Source: Symsagittifera roscoffensis (taxonomy: Eukaryota; Xenacoelomorpha; Acoela; Convolutidae). Taken from it: a DNA stretch of 64,000 bases. Below the pieces are notes generated by a model. It did not search any database, was not told where the DNA came from, and saw nothing but the letters and a program-made list of their open reading frames with translations. Position 1 is the stretch's first letter. Every line of letters begins with the position of its first letter. The stretch spans positions 54,154,397 to 54,218,396 of the forward strand of contig NC_087065.1 of NCBI RefSeq assembly GCF_963678635.1, written 5' to 3'. Below are positions 24,101 through 36,100 of the stretch, piece by piece. A program made the position numbers and the translations under genes.

Positions 24101-27100
24101 TCAATCAGCCAGCTACGCAAAACCGATCTGCCTCAGAACCAAAATGAGGCAGAAATATGGTCCGCCGACCCGGACAGGAGCAGTTCCTGGATTTGAGAGC
24201 TGACCCGGCTAACCTTGGAGCTCTCACCTCTTCTCTTTCTGTTGGGGGGTGAGGATGTTCTCGCTAGAATTCATAGCGAGAAAAACCAAGGCCGTAACTA
24301 ATGAGTTTTCTGGTGAACGAAGAACAACGTGTGAGAAAAGACGAAAACTGAAATTTTTTCATGCGCCATTTTTAAAGTTGACGACTTTTTAAAGTTTTCA
24401 TTTTGCGTTTTTTATGACATTGAATTCTGCTTTTAAATACCAAAATTTATGGCAGTTCATGATTCTTTGTTGACTTGTAATTTCCGATAATTACGGTTAA
24501 TTTACGTGTGAAATGAAATGTTGTCAATCAGCCAGCTACCCGGAACCGATCTTCCTCAGAACCGAAACGAGGCAGAAATATGGTCCGCCGACCCGGAAAG
24601 GAGCAGTTCCTGGATTTGAGAGCTGACCCGGCTAACTTTGGAGCTCTCACCTCTTCTCTTTCTGTTGGGGTGGAGGGCGAGGATGTTCTAGCTAGAATTC
24701 ATAGCGAGAAAAACCAAGGCCGTAAATAATGAGCCTTCTGGTGAACGAAGAACAGTGTGTGAGAGAAGACAAAAACTGAAAGTTGTTCATGCGCCATTTT
24801 TAAAGTTGATTTTTTAATGTTTTCATTTTCCGTATTTTATGACATTGAATTCTGCTTTTAAACGTCGAAATTTATTGTAGTTCATTATTCTTTGTTGACT
24901 TGAAATTTCCGATAATTACGGTTAATTTACGTGTGAAATGAAATGTTGTCAATCAGCCAGCTACGCAAAACCGATCTGCCTCAGAACCAAAATGAGGCAG
25001 AAATATGGTACGCCGACCCGGACAGGAGCAGTTCATGGATTTGAGAGCTGACCCGGCTAACCTTGGAGCTCTCACCTCTTGGCTTTCTGTTGGGGTGGAG
25101 GGCGAGGATGTTCTAGCTAGAATTCATAGCGAGAAAAACCAAGGCCGTAACTAATGAGTTTTTTGGTTAACGAAGAACAGTGTGTGAGAGAAGAAGAAAA
25201 CTGAAAGTTATTCATGCGCCATTTTTAAAGTTGACTTTTAATGTTTTCTTTTTGCGTATTTTTCGACAGTGAGTTCTGCTTTTAAATACCAAAATTTATG
25301 GCAGTTCGTTATTCTTTGTTGACTTGTAATTTCCGATAATTACGGTTAATTTACGTGTGAAATGAAATGTTGTCAATCAACCAGCTACGCAAAACTGATC
25401 TGCTTCAGAACCGAAACGAGGCAGAAATATGGTGCGCCGACCCGGACAGGAGCAGTTCCTGGATTTGAGAGCTGACCCGGCTAACTTTGGAGCTCTCACC
25501 TCTTCTCTTTCTGTTGGGGTGGAGGGCGAGGATGTTCTAGCTAGAATTCATAGCGAGAAAAACGAAGGCCGTAACTAATGAGTTTTTTGGTTAACGAAGA
25601 TCAGTGTGTGAGAGAAGAAGAAAACTGAAAGTTGTTCATGCGCCATTTTTAAAGTTGACTTTTCATTGTTTTCAATTTGCGTATTTTATGACATTAAATT
25701 TTGCTTTTAAATGCCAAAATTTATGGCAGTTCGTTATTTTTTGTTGACTTGTAATTTCCGATCATTACGGTTAATTTCTGTGTAAAATGAAATGTTGTCA
25801 ATCAGCCAGCTACGCAAAACTGATCTGCTTCAGAACCGAAACGAGGCAGAAATATGGTGCGCCGACCCGGACAGGAGCAGTTCCTGGATTTGAGAGCTGA
25901 CCCGGCTAACTTTGGAGCTCTCACCTCTTCTCTTTCTGTTGAGGTGGAGGGCGAGGATGTTCTAGCTAGAATTCATAGCGAGAAAAACCAAGGCCGTAAC
26001 TAATGAGTTTTTTGGTTAACGAAGAACAGTGTGTGAGAGAAGAAGAAAACTGAAAGTTATTCATGCGCCATTTTTAAAGTTGACTTTTCATTGTTTTCAA
26101 TTTGCGTATTTTATGACATTGAATTCTGCTTTTAAATGCCAAAATTTATGGCAGTTCGTTATTTTTTGTTGACTTGTAATTTCCGATAATTAAGGTTAAT
26201 TTCTGTGTAAAATGAAATGTTGTCAATCAGCCAGCTACTCGAAACCAATCTGCCTCAGAACCGAAACGAGGCAGAAATATGGTCCGCCGACCCGGACAGG
26301 ATCAGTTCCTGGATTTGAGAGCTGACCCGGCTAACCTTGGAGCTCTCACCTCTTCTCTTTCTGTTGGGTGGGGGGGGGAGGATGTTCTCGCTAGAATTCA
26401 TAGCGAGAAAAACCAAGGCCGTAACTAATGAGTTTTCTGGTGAACAAAGAACAACGTGTGAGAAAAGACAAAAACTGAAAGTTTTTCATGCGCCATTTTT
26501 AAAGTTGACTTTTTAAAGTTTTCTTTTTGCGTTTTTTTTTGACATTGAATTCTGCTTTTAAATACCAAAATTTATGGCAGTTCATGATTCTTTGTTGACT
26601 TGTAATTTCCGATAATTACGGTTAATTTACGTGTGAAAAGAAATGTTGTCAATCAGCCAGCTACCCGAAACCGATCTGCCTCAGAACCGAAACGAGGCAG
26701 AAATATGGTCCGTCGACCCGGATAGGAGCACTTCCTGGATTTGAGAGCTGACCCGGCTAACCTTGGAGCTCTCACCTCTTCTCTTTCTGTTGGGGGGGGG
26801 GGGGGGGGCGAGGATGTTCTCGCTAGAATTCATAGCGAGAAAAACCAAGGCCGTAACTAATGAGTTTTCTGGTGAACGAAGAACAGTGTGTGAGAGAAGA
26901 CAAAAACTGAAAGTTGTTCATGCGCCATTTTTAAAGTTGACTTTTTAATGTTTTCATTTTGCGTGTTTTATGGCATTGAATTCTGCTTTTAAACACCGAA
27001 ATTTATTGCAGTTCATTATTCTTTGTTGACTTGAAATTTCCGATAATTACGGTTAATTTACGTGTGAAATGAAATGTTGTCAACCAGCCAGCTACGCAAA

Positions 27101-30100
27101 ACCGATCTGCCTCAGAACCAAAATGAGGCAGAAATATGGTCCGCCGACCCGGACAGGAGCAGTTCCTGGATTTGAGAGCTGACCCGGCTAACCTTGGAGC
27201 TCTCACCTCTTCTCTTTCTGTTGGGGGGTGAGGATGTTCTCGCTAGAATTCATAGCGAGAAAAACCAAGGCCGTAACTAATGAGTTTTCTGGTGAACGAA
27301 GAACAACGTGTGAGAAAAGACGAAAACTGAAATTTTTTCTTGCGCCATTTTTAAAGTTGATTTTTTAATGTTTTCATTTTGCGTATTTTATGACATTGAA
27401 TTCTGCTTTTAAACACCGAAATTTATTGCAGTTCATTATTCTTTGTTGACTTGAAATTTCCGATAATTACGGTTAATTTACGTGTGAAATGAAATGTTGT
27501 CAATCAGCCAGCTACGCAAAACCGATCTGCCTCAGAACCAAAATGAGGCAGAAATATGGTCCGCCGACCCGGACAGGAGCAGTTCCTGGATTTGAGAGCT
27601 GACCCGGCTAACTTTGGAGCTCTCACCTCTTCTCTTTCTGTTGGGGTGGAGGGTGAGGATGTTCTAGCTAGAATTCATAGCGAGAAAAACCAAGGCCGTA
27701 ACTAATGAGTTTTCTGGTGAACGAAGAACAACGTGTGAGAAAAGACGAAAACTGAAATTTTTTCATGCGCCATTTTTAAAGTTGATTTTTTAATGTTTTC
27801 ATTTTGCGTATTTTATGACATTGAATTCTGCTTTTAAACACCGAAATTTATTGCAGTTCATTATTCTTTGTTGACTTGAAATTTCCGATAATTACGGTTA
27901 ATTTACGTGTGAAATGAAATATTGTCAATCAGCCAGCTACGCAAAACCGATCTGCCTCAGAACCAAAATGAGGCAGAAATATGGTCCGCCGACCCGGACA
28001 GGAGCAGTTCCTGGATTTGAGAGCTGACCCGGCTAACCTTGGAGCTCTCACCTCTTCTCTTTCTGTTGGGGGGTGAGGATGTTCTCGCTAGAATTCATAG
28101 CGAGAAAAACCAAGGCCGTAACTAATGAGTTTTCTGGTGAACGAAGAACAACGTGTGAGAAAAGACGAAAACTGAAATTTTTTCATGCGCCATTTTTAAA
28201 GTTGACGACTTTTTAAAGTTTTCATTTTGCGTTTTTTATGACATTGAATTCTGCTTTTAAATACCAAAATTTATGGCAGTTCATGATTCTTTGTTGACTT
28301 GTAATTTCCGATAATTACGGTTAATTTACGTGTGAAATGAAATGTTGTCAATCAGCCAGCTACCCGGAACCGATCTTCCTCAGAACCGAAACGAGGCAGA
28401 AATATGGTCCGCCGACCCGGAAAGGAGCAGTTCCTGGATTTGAGAGCTGACCCGGCTAACTTTGGAGCTCTCACCTCTTCTCTTTCTGTTGGGGTGGAGG
28501 GCGAGGATGTTCTAGCTAGAATTCATAGCGAGAAAAACCAAGGCCGTAACTAATGAGTTTTCTGGTGAACGAAGAACAACGTGTGAGAAAAGACGAAAAC
28601 TGAAATTTTTTCATGCGCCATTTTTAAAGTTGATTTTTTAATGTTTTCATTTTGCGTATTTTATGACATTGAATTCTGCTTTTAAACACCGAAATTTATT
28701 GCAGTTCATTATTCTTTGTTGACTTGAAATTTCCGATAATTACGGTTAATTTACGTGTGAAATGAAATATTGTCAATCAGCCAGCTACGCAAAACCGATC
28801 TGCCTCAGAACCAAAATGAGGCAGAAATATGGTCCGCCGACCCGGACAGGAGCAGTTCCTGGATTTGAGAGCTGACCCGGCTAACCTTGGAGCTCTCACC
28901 TCTTCTCTTTCTGTTGGGGGGTGAGGATGTTCTCGCTAGAATTCATAGCGAGAAAAACCAAGGCCGTAACTAATGAGTTTTCTGGTGAACGAAGAACAAC
29001 GTGTGAGAAAAGACGAAAACTGAAATTTTTTCATGCGCCATTTTTAAAGTTGACGACTTTTTAAAGTTTTCATTTTGCGTTTTTTATGACATTGAATTCT
29101 GCTTTTAAATACCAAAATTTATGGCAGTTCATGATTCTTTGTTGACTTGTAATTTCCGATAATTACGGTTAATTTACGTGTGAAATGAAATGTTGTCAAT
29201 CAGCCAGCTACCCGGAACCGATCTTCCTCAGAACCGAAACGAGGCAGAAATATAGTCCGCCGACCCGGAAAGGAGCAGTTCCTGGATTTGAGAGCTGACC
29301 CGGCTAACTTTGGAGCTCTCACCTCTTCTCTTTCTGTTGGGGTGGAGGGCGAGGATGTTCTAGCTAGAATTCATAGCGAGAAAAACCAAGGCCGTAAATA
29401 ATGAGTCTTCTGGTGAACGAAGAACAGTGTGTGAGAGAAGACAAAAACTGAAAGTTGTTCATGCGCCATTTTTAAAGTTGATTTTTTAATGTTTTCATTT
29501 TCCGTATTTTATGACATTGAATTCTGCTTTTAAACGCCGAAATTTATTGTAGTTCATTATTCTTTGTTGACTTGAAATTTCCGATAATTACGGTTAATTT
29601 ACGTGTGAAATGAAATGTTGTCAATCAGCCACCTACGCAAAACCGATCTGCCTCAGAACCAAAATGAGGCAGAAATATGGTACGCCGACCCGGACAGGAG
29701 CAGTTCATGGATTTGAGAGCTGACCCGGCTAACCTTGGAGCTCTCACCTCTTGGCTTTCTGTTCGGGTGGAGGGCGAGGATGTTCTAGCTAGAATTCATA
29801 GCGAGAAAAACCAAGGCCGTAACTAATGAGTTTTTTGGTTAACGAAGAACAGTGTGTGAGAGAAGAAGAAAACTGAAAGTTATTCATGCGCCATTTTTAA
29901 AGTTGACTTTTAATGTTTTCTTTTTGCGTATTTTTCGACAGTGAGTTCTGCTTTTAAATACCAAAATTTATGGCAGTTCGTTATTCTTTGTTGACTTGTA
30001 ATTTCCGATAATTACGGTTAATTTACGTGTGAAATGAAATGTTGTCAATCAACCAGCTACGCAAAACTGATCTGCTTCAGAACCGAAACGAGGCAGAAAT

Positions 30101-33100
30101 ATGGTGCGCCGACCCGGACAGGAGCAGTTCCTGGATTTGAGAGCTGACCCGGCTAACTTTGGAGCTCTCACCTCTTCTCTTTCTGTTGGGGCGGAGGGCG
30201 AGGATGTTCTAGCTAGAATTCATAGCGAGAAAAACGAAGGCCGTAACTAATGAGTTTTTTGGTTAACGAAGATCAGTGTGTGAGAGAAGAAGAAAACTGA
30301 AAGTTGTTCATGCGCCATTTTTAAAGTTGACTTTTCATTGTTTTCAATTTGCGTATTTTATGACATTGAATTTTGCTTTTAAATGCCAAAATTTATGGCA
30401 GTTCGTTATTTTTTGTTGACTTGTAATTTCCGATAATTACGGTTAATTTCTGTGTAAAATGAAATGTTGTCAATCAGCCAGCTACGCAAAACTGATCTGC
30501 TTCAGAACCGAAACGAGGCAGAAATATGGTGCGCCGACCCGGACAGGAGCAGTTCCTGGATTTGAGAGCTGACCCGGCTAACTTTGGAGCTCTCACCTCT
30601 TCTCTTTCTGTTGAGGTGGAGGGCGAGGATGTTCTAGCTAGAATTCATAGCGAGAAAAACCAAGGCCGTAACTAATGAGTTTTTTGGTTAACGAAGAACA
30701 GTGTGTGAGAGAAGAAGAAAACTGAAAGTTATTCATGCGCCATTTTTAAAGTTGACTTTTCATTGTTTTCAATTTGCGTATTTTATGACATTGAATTCTG
30801 CTTTTAAATGCCAAAATTTATGGCAGTTCGTTATTTTTTGTTGACTTGTAATTTTCGATAATTAAGGTTAATTTCTGTGTAAAATGAAATGTTGTCAATC
30901 AGCCAGCTACTCGAAACCAATCTGCCTCAGAACCGAAACGAGGCAGAAATATGGTCCGCCGACCCGGACAGGATCAGTTCCTGGATTTGAGAGCTGACCC
31001 GGCTAACCTTGGAGCTCTCACCTCTTCTCTTTCTGTTGGGTGGGGGGGGGGAGGATGTTCTCGCTAGAATTCATAGCGAGAAAAACCAAGGCCGTAGCTA
31101 ATGAGTTTTCTGGTGAACAAAGAACAACGTGTGAGAAAAGACAAAAACTGAAAGTTTTTCATGCGCCATTTTTAAAGTTGACTTTTTAAAGTTTTCTTTT
31201 TGCGTTTTTTTTGACATTGAATTCTGCTTTTAAATACCAAAATTTATGGCAGTTCATGATTCTTTGTTGAATTGTAATTTCCGATAATTACGGTTAATTT
31301 ACGTGTGAAAAGAAATGTTGTCAATCAGCCAGCTACCCGAAACCGATCTGCCTCAGAACCGAAACGAGGCAGAAATATGGTCCGTCGACCCGGATAGGAG
31401 CACTTCCTGGATTTGAGAGCTGACCCGGCTAACCTTGGAGCTCTCACCTCTTCTCTTTCTGTTGGGGGGGGGCGAGGATGTTCTCGCTAGAATTCATAGC
31501 GAGAAAAACCAAGGCCGTAACTAATGAGTTTTCTGGTGAACGAAGAACAGTGTGTGAGAGAAGACAAAAACTGAAAGTTGTTCATGCGCCATTTTTAAAG
31601 TTGACTTTTTAATGTTTTCATTTTGCGTGTTTTATGGCATTGAATTCTGCTTTTAAATACCGAAATTTATGGCAGTTCGTTATTCTTTGTTGACTTGTAA
31701 TTTCCGATAATTACGGTTAATTTACGTGTGAAATGAAATGTTGTCAATCAGCCAGCTACCCGAAACCGATCTGCCTCAGAACCGAAACGAGGCAGAAATA
31801 TGGTCCGCCGACCCGAACAGGAGCAGTTCCTGGATTTGAGAGCTGACCCGGCTAACCTTGGAGCTCTCACCTCTTCTCTTTCTGTTGGGGGTGAGGATGT
31901 TCTCGCTAGAATTCATAGCGAGAAAAACCAAGGCCGTAACTAATGAGTTTTCTGGTGAACGAAGAACAACGTGTGAGAAAAGAGGAAAACTGAAATTTTT
32001 TCATGCGCCATTTTTAAAGTTGACTTTTTAAAGTTTTCATTTTGCGTTTTTTATGACCTTGAATTCTGCTTTTAAATACCGAAATTTATGGCAGTTCGTG
32101 ATTCTTTGTTGACTTGTAATTTCCGATAATTACGGTTAATTTACGTGTGAAATGAAATGTTGTCAATCAGCCAGCAACCCGAAACCGATCTGCCTCAGAA
32201 CCGAAACGAGGCAGAAATATGGTCCGCCGACCCGAACAGGAGCAGTTCCTGGATTTGAGAGCTGACCCGGCTAACCTTGGAGCTCTCACCTCTTCTCTTT
32301 CTGTTGGGTCGGAGGGCGAGGATGTTCTAGCTAGAATTCATAGCGAGAAAAACCAAGGCCGTAACTAATGAGTTTTCTGGTGAACGAAGAACAGTGTGTG
32401 AGAGAAGACGAAAACTGAAAATTGTTCATGCGCCATTTTTAAAGTTGACTTTTTAATGTTTTCTTTTTGCGTATTTTATGACATTGAATTCTGCTTTTTA
32501 TATACCAAAATTTATGGCAGTTCGTTATTCTTTGTTGACTTGTAATTTCCGATAATTACGGTTAATTTACGTGTGAATTGAAATGTTGTCAATCAGCCAG
32601 CTACCCGAAACCGATCTGCCTCAGAACCGAAATGAGGTAGAAATATGGTCCGCCGACCCGGATAGGAGCACTTCCTGGATTTGAGAGCTGACCCGGCTAA
32701 CCTTGGAGCTCTCACCTCTTCTCTTTCTGTTGGGGGGGGGGGGGCGAGGATGTTCTAGCTAGAATTCATAGAGAGAAAAACCAGGGCCGTAACTAAGAGT
32801 TTTCTGGTGAACGAAGAACAGTGTGTGAGAGAAGACAAAAACTGAAAGTTGTTCATGCGCCATTTTTAAAGTTGACTTTTTAATGTTTTCCTTTTGCGTA
32901 TTTTTTGACATTGAATTCTGCTTTTAAATACCGAAATTTATGGCAGTTCATTTTTTTGTTGACTTGTAATTTTTGATAATTACGGTTAATTTACGTGTGA
33001 AATGAAATGTTGTCAATCAGCCAGCTACCCGAAACCGATCTGCCTCAGAACCGAAACGAGGCAGAAAGAAAGGTTTGCAACTTATTTCGCCTTATGTGAT

Positions 33101-36100
33101 TTAATTGGCACACTTTAATAAACTTCAATTAATCAGAAGATAGTTATATCTCTGTATTCATAATTTGACGCTTTAGAGTTTGGTCGCAATGCGGAATAAC
33201 TAACACGATCCAAAAGATGGTTTTAGCTGAAAACTACGTTGATTTTAGAATTGAAACTGGTATAGACTCCACAATAACTGTAAATGTTCACCGTTTCGAC
33301 AGATTGCTATAAAGCAAAACACCATGGTTTTTTCTGTTACCCGGGATAGTTTTTGCTGAACCCCATACATTTTAAATATCTGTTTTCGAAGCTAAGTTTT
33401 TCTTCTGGCCACACTCACTCTGGGTTGATGATGTCCGTGGCTTTGGCCTTGAGATTCTCCAGCAGTTTTCCCTTGCTCACGTTCAGTTTTTTAGAGCCGT
33501 CCGGTAGCCAATCAAAATCCAGGTAGCTGAATAAAATAATTTATCAGAATAAAAATATTTTATCAGAATATTTTATCAAAAAAACTTCAGCACTTTTTGC
33601 TAAAACAACATCATTTTTTAAAATCAGGTGGGGTTTTTCGTTTTTATTAAAAGTTCAATGCTGTTGAAACACTTTTAATATTTTCTATTACTGAGGAACA
33701 AGACAAATACGTTCAAATATGCTATTGGGATTTAATTGTTAGACCACGAATAATAATCAACTTCTTTAGAATAATAATTTTAAAAAAAACGGATACTTTA
33801 CTGCACTAACTTTGTCATGGCTGGGTTGCCATAAGCTAGCTTCTCAATTCCCTTCAGCTTGCGCGTGAACAAAATGCATCGGTCTCTATTTTTCTCATTC
33901 TCCTGGTCTATGAAGGCGCATTTCAGCTCTGCTTCTGTAACTGACTTCTCGTAAAACAATGCCTGAAATAGCCAAAATTTACAAAAATAAGCAGCAAGTA
34001 CAAGAACGGCATAATTCAAGGAGCACCCAATTACCCAGATAACCAACCCCCTCCCCTCGCCAACCAAGGGTTCCTCTTTTTCAAGTTTTTCACCTTTATT
34101 TCACTCAATCTATTTACATTCTATAATTATTCTTATGTACAGACTTCGTGAGTTGACGCGAATCTGAAATGAGCTTAACGATGTAACAAAAAGATCCTTT
34201 CGTGAATCAGCTCTTTCAGATTACTTTTTTCACTAGGCTGAGCAATTTGATTTAACACACTACAATTACATTTTGGCCAACTAGCTCTGAAAGTTTTAGG
34301 GGCCAATATTTGTTTGTTTTTTGATGAGAAATTTTCGTTCTATTCTGTTTAAAAACAAAACTATTTGCGACACTTCAGGGATTCGGCCAAATGACCACCA
34401 AAAAGGTCCCATTAGAGTACTATTGACGATGCCATCAATTTTGGTCAACCAACACCAAACATTTTTCTGAAGGCGCCGTGGGCGCCAATTTACACTAAAC
34501 TTGAGTGGGAAACGTGCGCACAAAGCATGTTTTTGGTTTAAAAAAAGGTCAACGCGGCGCCGAATTTTTACCCGAAGTAATCGAGAGGACTGAAATGACA
34601 TTGACCAAGTTTAATCTATCATTTCTAGATAAATTATAAACACCAAAACAACATTTTGGACGCGCCTGTCTCCTCTCTCGCTTAAGGCATAATAAGAAAA
34701 TCGGCAGTTTTGTGGCTTGTACGCGGTAGTCGATGTAGTTCTTGATTGTTCATATAAATTTCCAAACCAACCCTGTTTTCGTAAACATAGCCAACAGACA
34801 GTTGGAAATGAGCCAAGGAACGCAAGGAAACACAAAAACACACTGACTTGTCTAATGAAAAAACTTCAAGCTTCAAATTTAAAAAATGCTATTAAAGCTT
34901 TTTGAGTTTTAAGAACAATTTATAGTAAAAGTAAGTCAATTTGAGAAAACTGGGTCAATTGGTAAAATATTCAGTCCACTGGGAGTTCTGAAAACTAAAA
35001 TTCACTTTTAAAAATAGATTTCGATCACCTTTTTGTGACCTTAACTTTTTTTCTGTTAAATTGAGGAGCTTGATTTCCTTTGTTAAAGCAAAAAATCTGA
35101 ATTTAAAAAAATCAATCTTAAATTTGAATTCGCATTCAAAGATCAATTCGCAAAAAATCTGAATTGAATCTGCAGAAAAATTAAATCTGAGACAAAATAT
35201 CAAATTTTTGACAGTCTCAGGCAATTTGGTAGCCTCTTATCCATACTTAGGTCTTATATTGAAACCAATCAGCTTGCAGCCGTAGTTCAGCATTGCAAAT
35301 TTTAAGTTAGTTCACTTAAAAAGTAAACAGTAAACTGCTTAAACATGTCGTAAACAAAGTATGCATAACTACCAGGTTTTGCAGCCCGCTTTCATTAACC
35401 AATTTAAATTTAAAATATTTTCTGTCGTTTTCGGCCTCTGCCCTTGTGTTCATTTGAAACAAAAGCAGTGTATTCATTTGAAAATAAATTTTGTAAGAAA
35501 AATACAAAAGCAATTTCAATTTAATCTTTAAAGTCTTTGCTTATTGTTCCTTTTTTGGATGGAAATAACAAAATGTTTGTACTCGGGTGGTTCTTTTTCT
35601 CAAGACAACTTCCAATTGTTCAGTAGCGATTTTTGGCGGAAACTTTGATACAGACTGAAAAATTTTGATGCCCTAGCGCAAGAAAAATATTTTGCTCACT
35701 TTTTGTAAAGTTATGAGGGTTTGAAAATTGAGAACTTGGCCAACTTAGGATAATCAATGCATTTCAAATCTTTCGCAGAAAATGATTGGTGAATTTTTTT
35801 TTGTATTTCTCATTTTTGGTTGCGCTGGGGCAAAGTAGTCTCTCTCTAAGCCTTGTGGTATAGTATAAACGGCCTGCAATGATGTCGGAGAGAATCTGTC
35901 GACAATCGAATTGATAGTTTTCATGAACAATGTTTTGTCTTTCTTGCGAATAAGATCTCTTAGAGGTAGAGAGTTTTGAATAATGCCAATTATCTTTGAG
36001 TCTGTTTCTTTGTGAGATAGTTTGGATAGTTTGGATAGTAAGAGACCAAGTTTAATTTGGTAAGCCCTAGGCTTTTCAATTTGAGCAGTACATAAATTTT

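Noticed and set aside
22439-27206. Short open frames in the satellite (22,439-22,672 minus, 26,763-26,948 plus, 27,003-27,206 minus)
   Set aside because: They are not conserved between monomers, run through the G run in arbitrary frames, and have no protein-like features.
19602-33068. Regularly spaced repeats suggesting a CRISPR-like array
   Set aside because: The repeat unit is the whole ~424-bp monomer with no unique spacers, in animal intronic DNA. It is a satellite.
19602-33068. Hammerhead-type ribozyme in the satellite monomer
   Set aside because: Neither strand of the monomer has CTGATGA with a following GAAA in the needed arrangement.
33798-34841. Minus-strand frames extending beyond exon 5 (to 34,067) and at 34,296-34,841
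   Set aside because: The extension passes through the acceptor into intron and loses family character. The others have no recognisable content.
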